From: Mollicutes bacterium
GTDB taxonomy: Bacteria > Bacillota_I > Bacilli_A > Izemoplasmatales > Izemoplasmataceae
Direction of reading: 5' to 3'
Length of the DNA stretch: 9,381 bases
NCBI GenBank assembly: GCA_003559585.1
Contig: PWKX01000123.1
Span: 1 to 9,381, forward strand
The notes beneath the pieces are model-generated. The model saw only the letters and a program-made list of their open reading frames with translations. It had not been told where the DNA came from and did no database searches. Positions 5,489 through 9,381 of the stretch are shown piece by piece (the first letter of the stretch is position 1; each line of letters begins with the position of its first letter). The translations under genes and the position numbers were made by a program.

Positions 5489-8400
5489 ATGCCAGACATT
5501 AATTTTGCGTTATATTTAAACATTGTTTTTGCGGCAATGATTGGTTTTGGTATGCTTTTTGGTTTAATCAAGGGCATGAAAAAATCTTTGTATGCTTTAA
5601 TTTCTAAATTAATATATTATGTGTTTTTCTTTGCGACGATCGGTGTGATGGTCAATGTGATTTGGACCGCACCGCTGCCTTATATTGGAGAAGCCTTTGG
5701 CGCCTTTGATGGGGCCTTATCAAATGTTAGAACCTTAGATGAAGGCATCCCACCGTTATTAGAAAGCTTATTTGGCGATCAACTTGATCAAACGTTAGAA
5801 AACGAAGAGTTTATGGCGTTTGTGGTTGCGATTGGCATGTTTGTGGTGAAATTAGCTTATACGTTGTTTTATTTCACTGTCTTCAAAGTCATTTGGAATG
5901 TCTTATCAATGATTGTGTATCTCATTTTCTTTCGAAATAGAAAAGAAGATAAGTTTAGAAATAAACACCGTTTAGCTGGCGCGGGTATTGGTGCCTTAAG
6001 TGGTGTGCTTAGTATATATATCTTTTTAATTTTATTTGGTGGTGTGATGAACATTTCTACCAATTTAGTATCGTTACTGGATGAAACCACTGAATCAGAT
6101 GCGGTTGAACTGGCTCAAACAAATAATGATAATGTGTTACCTGAGGAAACCCAAGAAGAAATCGAATTTTTAAGAAACGCGGTTGATGCGTACAACAACA
6201 ACCCATTTGTTTCCTTAATGAGTCATGTGACGGTGACAGATGAAGAAACAGGTCGTGAACGTGAGTTAACCATGGTGCTTTTTGATTCGGTCTTTTCGAT
6301 TGATTACCGTGAAACACAAATTGCTTTAAGAGAAGAAATCGCCATTTTTACAGATATTGCTGGTGTGTTTTTAAATAGTGACTATGCGCAAACTGAAAAC
6401 ATCGCAGACATTAGCCCTGATGAGGTAAGACGCATGTTTAATACCTTAGCCGCTAGCGAACTGTTTGTGGTGATTTTACCAGTCGCCATCGAGGTTGGGG
6501 CAGACTACTTCGATACAGAAATCAACTTGGACCGTGAGGCCTTATACGCCATTGATTGGCGTTTAGAAGTGGCACAACTTGGTGAAATCATGGCAACAAC
6601 ACTAGGTATTTTATCGGATGCGGGTGTGTTTGATGAGAGTGTCGATTATGAAACACACGTGTTTGATGGTGAAGATTTTAGGTCGCTATTCAATCATATA
6701 TCTGAGTCCAATATCATCACATTAGCTGCATATACGGCGTTTGAACCACTGCTTAATCAATTATCTGATGATATGCAAGCTGTTTTAACCATGCCAGAAG
6801 GTGTCGTTTGGGAAGATGAGTTTAAGGCTTTTGGCGAAATCGTTGGCTCAATTGTAGATACAGACATCACCTTAGGTGAATTGCAAGACCAAGATTATAA
6901 CGTCATTTTAACGAAATTTGCCTCGCTTGATCTTAAAGTTATTTTAGAATCAAAACTGATCACACAATCAATGATTAATGCTTTAAACGGGGCACTTGAA
7001 AATGAAACGTTAGACAATATTTTGGTTCCTGATGATGTGGTTTGGTTGGATGATTTTGCTTATGACGATGATACCATTGCACAGGAAGATAAAGGTGAAC
7101 TGCGTTTAATACTTGAGGGATTAAATGCGATTTCTAAAAAAGCCAGTGAGATAGATTTTGAGGATGTTGATTTAATGTTGATGATTACCGCTTTTGACCG
7201 AGAACTTGTTGAAACGGTATTGAATTCTAGGGTTATTGAAACCTCACTTGGTGCGTTTTTATACGACATGAGTTTAGAAGAAGAAATCTTGCAAGTCCCA
7301 AAAAGTGTGTTAATCGATGTGATGGTTAAACAAAACCCACGAACAGTCATCATTAAAGATGAACTGCTCAATATGGTTGATACCGTTCAAATGCTCAACA
7401 TTGAAGACTTTGAACAAGGTTTTGACGCCAGTATTTTTGAGGGATTAGATGAAAACAACATCCCTAACTTGTTTGATTCTAAAATCTTACATGCGACTTT
7501 ATCGAAATTGATGATCGATTTAACAGACGAAGAAGACCCCTTCATCGTCATCCCACCTTATGATGAGTCGGCATCGACAGTCATTGTGTATTATGATGAA
7601 ACCGATGAGGTGGATTACATTGCCGTGAGTGAACTTACCAACATCATCACCGCGTTCTTATCACTTGACATCACCGAAGATTTTGCGGATTTAAACGCCA
7701 TGGATTTATCAAAGATTTTAGATAACATCACCGTGTTATTAGATTCATCTATTCTCCATGCGAGTGTCTCAAATCAAGTCTTTAAAATCGGAACCGATAC
7801 CATCGTTGTGCCTTACTATCATGAAACCGGTGCGCCTTTACGAATTACCGTTACCTTAGATGATGCCACCGCTGAATACATTCAACGCTCAGAACTTGAA
7901 CACGCTTTAGAAGCCTTAGATAAACTTGGCGTGCTTGATATTGACGGGTTTGATGGTCAGTTTGGCTTAGATATGTTATCTGATCCTGATACGTTAAATG
8001 CCATTTTAAACTCAAGTATTTTACAAGCAACCATTTCAGATATCTTACTTGATATGAGTGTGGACAATAACTCATTCTTAGTCCCGTATTATTTAAACGA
8101 TGAAACAGAAGACCTTGAACTAAGAATATCGGTTGGCTCACAAGAAACCGCCACCGAATACATCTTAAAATCAGAGTTAAACAACTTAATCGATGCTTTA
8201 GTCGCACTTGGTTTAACCGATAACTTAGATACATTCACAGGGGCTGTTGATTTAACCATCCTTGAAGATACAGAAAAACGCACCACGATTTTATCATCAT
8301 CGATCATTCAAGCGACTTTATCGGAACAACTTTTCACCTTAGAAGCCAGTGATACCATTGTGATTTTACCCCACAACATCAACACGGTTGGTAGTGGTGG

Positions 8401-9381
8401 TGAAGCGACCACGTATGTCATCGAAAGTGAACTCAATGATTTCGTGGACGCGGTGATGGTTTTAGGCTTAAACGATGTTCAATCCTACGCTGGTGATTTC
8501 GATATGCAACTGCTTAGCGATGAGGCCAATCAAGATACCTTACTTAATTCAAACATCATGCACGCGACCATTTCGTCTTTGATGGATGACCTTGATGATA
8601 CGGTCTTATTGATCCCTGATCATGTCCTTGATGGGGATGATTTAATTGAAAAAGTTGAGATTAAAGCGTTAATCGATGGGTTTATCATCTTCGATTTCAA
8701 CAACGTTGGCTCAGCCGCCCCCTTATCACCAACGATGATCACAGAAAGCGACATTGACGTTTTAATGCGCTCAGCATCAATCCAAGTGACCATCAGTGAT
8801 TTAATCTTACAAACCGCCCAAGATGAAAGCGACACCACCAGCACCTCAACGCTCATCGTGCCTAGTGATTTACGCGATATGGTTAATGTTAAAGGTGTTC
8901 CATATCAATCGATCGAGGAAACCGAATTAGAGCACTTACTCATCGCGCTAATCACCCTTGATTTCACCGATTTCTCTGATGGTGTGGATGCGACTGGTGT
9001 GACCAATCTTGCAGAGGACATGGATACGTTGTTAGAGAGTATTTCTGTTCACTTAACCATCAACAACATGTTAAGTGAGAACGCCAACATCGATGTGCCT
9101 GATTTAGCTTATATGCCTGGTAGCTACTACGGCATCACCGATGTGATTACCACCACTGAGATTTCTAGCTTTGTAAAAGCCGCTCAGCGGGTAGGCACAT
9201 CATTCACCGCCGCTAGCTTCGATTTAAATACCATCGAAACGATGGATGAAACAGACCAAGCTGTCATCTTAGATTCTATGATTGTCAGAAACACATTAAC
9301 CGAACAAATCTATGTGGCGATGGGCATGAATCCAACAGACCCACTATTCCCAATTGATGAGACCTACTATGAAGAAGACGA
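5489..9381 (+). CDS. Giant CvpA-like membrane-anchored repeat protein (3' end outside window)
   Basis: ATG 5489 has an excellent AAAGGAG (5475-5481) 7 nt upstream; 1297 codons follow without a stop and continue past the window. Residues 1-190 form a four-helix membrane domain resembling CvpA (colicin V production family). Hydrophobic segments lie at about 6-27, 36-60, 109-148 and 164-188, with GLIKGMKKSL after helix 1 and HRLAGAGIGALSGVL (160-174) at helix 4, both CvpA-like. Positive loops (28-32 and 149-161) place the N-terminus and everything after residue 190 outside the cell. Residues 200-306 are a linker region, and from 307 onward the protein is built of degenerate 74-95 residue repeats. 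No Cys occurs in the visible protein and acidic residues dominate. Ordinary CvpA proteins are only about 160-230 residues long. The function is unknown; an extracellular adhesin, scaffold or envelope role is inference. CvpA homology rests on pattern recognition only. Confidence 0.85.
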   Translation, partial: MPDINFALYLNIVFAAMIGFGMLFGLIKGMKKSLYALISKLIYYVFFFATIGVMVNVIWTAPLPYIGEAFGAFDGALSNVRTLDEGIPPLLESLFGDQLDQTLENEEFMAFVVAIGMFVVKLAYTLFYFTVFKVIWNVLSMIVYLIFFRNRKEDKFRNKHRLAGAGIGALSGVLSIYIFLILFGGVMNISTNLVSLLDETTESDAVELAQTNNDNVLPEETQEEIEFLRNAVDAYNNNPFVSLMSHVTVTDEETGRERELTMVLFDSVFSIDYRETQIALREEIAIFTDIAGVFLNSDYAQTENIADISPDEVRRMFNTLAASELFVVILPVAIEVGADYFDTEINLDREALYAIDWRLEVAQLGEIMATTLGILSDAGVFDESVDYETHVFDGEDFRSLFNHISESNIITLAAYTAFEPLLNQLSDDMQAVLTMPEGVVWEDEFKAFGEIVGSIVDTDITLGELQDQDYNVILTKFASLDLKVILESKLITQSMINALNGALENETLDNILVPDDVVWLDDFAYDDDTIAQEDKGELRLILEGLNAISKKASEIDFEDVDLMLMITAFDRELVETVLNSRVIETSLGAFLYDMSLEEEILQVPKSVLIDVMVKQNPRTVIIKDELLNMVDTVQMLNIEDFEQGFDASIFEGLDENNIPNLFDSKILHATLSKLMIDLTDEEDPFIVIPPYDESASTVIVYYDETDEVDYIAVSELTNIITAFLSLDITEDFADLNAMDLSKILDNITVLLDSSILHASVSNQVFKIGTDTIVVPYYHETGAPLRITVTLDDATAEYIQRSELEHALEALDKLGVLDIDGFDGQFGLDMLSDPDTLNAILNSSILQATISDILLDMSVDNNSFLVPYYLNDETEDLELRISVGSQETATEYILKSELNNLIDALVALGLTDNLDTFTGAVDLTILEDTEKRTTILSSSIIQATLSEQLFTLEASDTIVILPHNINTVGSGGEATTYVIESELNDFVDAVMVLGLNDVQSYAGDFDMQLLSDEANQDTLLNSNIMHATISSLMDDLDDTVLLIPDHVLDGDDLIEKVEIKALIDGFIIFDFNNVGSAAPLSPTMITESDIDVLMRSASIQVTISDLILQTAQDESDTTSTSTLIVPSDLRDMVNVKGVPYQSIEETELEHLLIALITLDFTDFSDGVDATGVTNLAEDMDTLLESISVHLTINNMLSENANIDVPDLAYMPGSYYGITDVITTTEISSFVKAAQRVGTSFTAASFDLNTIETMDETDQAVILDSMIVRNTLTEQIYVAMGMNPTDPLFPIDETYYEED
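6407..9381 (+). repeat. About eleven degenerate protein repeats (74-95 residues) in the ectodomain
   Basis: Each module has three recurring elements. Element A is an L-x-S-x-I-(I/L/M)-x-A-(T/S)-(I/V/L)-S helix, as in LNSSILQATIS, LSSSIIQATLS and LNSNIMHATIS. Element B is a hydrophobic strand ending in V-P or I-P about 18-26 residues later, as in DTIVVPYY, FLVPYY and TLIVP. Element C is Y-x-x-x-S-E-L-x-x-h-h-x-A-h-x-x-L-G, as in YIQRSELEHALEALDKLG and YVIESELNDFVDAVMVLG. The conserved Ser of element A falls at residues 323, 407, 488, 580, 664, 753, 842, 937, 1021, 1095, 1184 and 1263, with spacings of 84, 81, 92, 84, 89, 89, 95, 84, 74, 89 and 79. The middle copies (751-1018) are most alike; the first two and last two are more diverged. 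Similarity is at protein level; I see no long DNA identity between copies. The array continues past the window. Confidence 0.75.

Noticed and set aside
7060..8856. Several antisense open frames of 72-127 codons inside the giant gene (7060-7371, 7851-8234, 8089-8307, 8620-8856).
   Set aside because: They lie opposite a well-supported coding frame with a strong ribosome binding site. They show no ribosome binding logic or recognisable domains, and they reflect the codon periodicity and rarity of stops on the opposite strand.
6407..9381. The regular repeats as a CRISPR array or DNA tandem repeat.
   Set aside because: The period is about 220-285 bp and variable, the identity is only at protein level, and the reading frame is continuous.
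1..9381. TGA read as Trp, as in many mollicutes.
   Set aside because: yqxD and psuG end at TGA with correct family lengths, psuG is followed directly by a terminator, and Trp is encoded by TGG throughout.
1..9381. tRNA, rRNA, insertion sequence or prophage elements.
   Set aside because: No cloverleaf-like segment, transposase signature, terminal inverted repeats or phage genes were visible in any intergenic space or frame.

Overview
The window reads as a low-GC, Gram-positive-type chromosome (about 40% GC by eye). TTA is the favoured Leu codon, Shine-Dalgarno sites are strong, and hairpin-plus-T-run terminators are present. Genes end in TGA as well as TAA, and Trp is encoded by TGG, so the standard bacterial code is used and the TGA-recoding mollicutes are excluded. 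Together with the gene content this suggests a member of the Acholeplasma/Izemoplasma side of the Mollicutes or a nearby Firmicutes lineage. The taxonomic placement is inference only.

Layout, all on the + strand: (1) the 3' end of an unrecognised gene for a coiled-coil protein with one C-terminal membrane helix (1-360). (2) A tight four-gene operon (380-3504): a MATE-family exporter, a YaiI/YqxD (DUF188, PIN-like) protein, an ArsC/Spx-like thioredoxin-fold protein and pseudouridine-5'-phosphate glycosidase (psuG). A good extended -10 promoter overlaps the stop codon of gene 1, and a hairpin terminator lies directly after psuG. (3) A monocistronic Na+/phosphate cotransporter with a C-terminal PhoU-like domain (3636-5297). 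(4) A 191-bp intergenic region with a strong 12-bp terminator, a competing palindrome and two promoter-like -10 boxes. (5) A very long open frame (5489 to the window end, at least 1297 codons, no stop). It encodes a CvpA-like four-helix membrane domain followed by a very acidic, cysteine-free predicted extracellular region made of about a dozen degenerate 74-95 residue repeats.

The operon combines drug or metabolite export, a putative nuclease-like or metal-binding protein, a thiol-redox or stress-type protein and pseudouridine breakdown. No shared pathway is obvious. The cotransporter is an independent phosphate-handling unit. The giant repeat protein is the main novelty: a membrane-anchored modular surface protein whose repeats I cannot assign to a known family.
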